From: CALFXN01 sp937957815
GTDB taxonomy: Bacteria; Synergistota; Synergistia; Synergistales; Aminobacteriaceae
Direction of reading: 5' to 3'
Assembly: GCA_036788195.1 (NCBI GenBank)
Contig: DAIQNX010000014.1
Coordinates: 10,438-74,437 of the forward strand
Length of the DNA stretch: 64,000 bases
Below, piece after piece: positions 63,844 through 64,000 of the stretch; position 1 is the stretch's first letter, and the number at the start of each line of letters is the position of its first letter. A model generated the notes under the pieces. The model ran no database searches. It saw only the letters and a program-made list of their open reading frames with translations, and had not been told where the DNA came from. A program made the position numbers and the translations under genes.

Positions 63844-63852
63844 GTGACAGGC

Positions 63853-64000
63853 GTGCGACCGTACGAAATGATGATGATCGTCAGCGCGGATCTCGAAGAC
63901 CCGAAGGAAGAGATCGCGAAGGTGGAAGAGGTCGTGCGAACACTTGGCGGAGAGGTTGCCAAGACGGATGTTTGGGGGAAGCGGCGGTTTGCGTATCCCA
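63853..64000 (+). CDS. rpsF: 30S ribosomal protein S6, N-terminal part (3' end outside window)
   Basis: The first 49 residues are seen. RPYEMMMIVSADLEDPKEEI and the WGKRRFAYP segment are the S6 signature. GTG start with AGGGAGGAGGTG upstream. S6 binds the 30S platform with S18; ssb and rpsR usually follow but lie beyond the window. Confidence 0.95.
   Translation, partial: MRPYEMMMIVSADLEDPKEEIAKVEEVVRTLGGEVAKTDVWGKRRFAYP

Overview
The window is a G+C-rich, densely packed stretch of chromosomal housekeeping DNA from an anaerobic bacterium with an outer membrane, most likely a member of the Synergistota (inference). The evidence is the mix of LPS-transport genes (lptC/lptD-like), an oxygen-sensitive class III ribonucleotide reductase, a two-gene 2-oxoacid:acceptor oxidoreductase, HrcA/CIRCE heat-shock control, a DUF5693-csaB pair, a short CstA and a branched-chain amino-acid ABC operon. 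Nothing identifies genus or species. There is no rRNA, IS element, phage, CRISPR or replication origin. One tRNA gene is present. No gene-free gap exceeds about 200 bases.

Layout. 1-2126: the 3' end of pfkA and a DUF4392 protein, converging on an ECF transporter S component. 2127-6561: a lipoprotein, a transaldolase-like aldolase, rho, and a LysM/M23 peptidase. 6574-13503: pyrG behind a leader with a terminator-like hairpin, three exported proteins of unknown role, then lptC- and lptD-like genes. greA faces them on the minus strand. 14165-29194: a strong promoter starts a run of 15 co-directional genes, most of which overlap or abut: rnj, uppP, DUF4321, maf, DUF5693, csaB, split transketolase, ftsE, ftsX, envC-like, ctpA-like, a YibQ-like deacetylase, purA and a GNAT gene. 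The theme is envelope growth and division. tRNA-Val(CAC) follows on the minus strand.

29440-37236: a small unknown gene and cstA, a 58-codon zinc-ribbon gene converging on cstA, korA-korB, then minus-strand folP-folK and a histidine phosphatase. 37294-46986: hrcA-grpE-dnaK-dnaJ under a CIRCE element, then prmA, mtaB, and a second divergent Hsp70 overlapping its own J-domain partner. This pair is the most intriguing item in the window. 46961-48110: HIT protein, rpsU, yqeY. 48164-51520: nrdR-nrdD-nrdG with two NrdR-box-like sites. 51602-56395: a five-gene branched-chain amino-acid ABC operon with a hairpin terminator after the binding-protein gene. 56471-64000: pgsA, secA, a DUF3857 protein, argS, a FtsB-like gene and the start of rpsF.

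Functionally the cell appears to import and oxidise amino acids or 2-oxo acids (liv transporter, Kor, CstA) anaerobically, and to build peptidoglycan plus an LPS-type outer membrane. Many starts are GTG, and one gene appears to use ATC or ATT. All functions are assigned by reading motifs; no database search was run.
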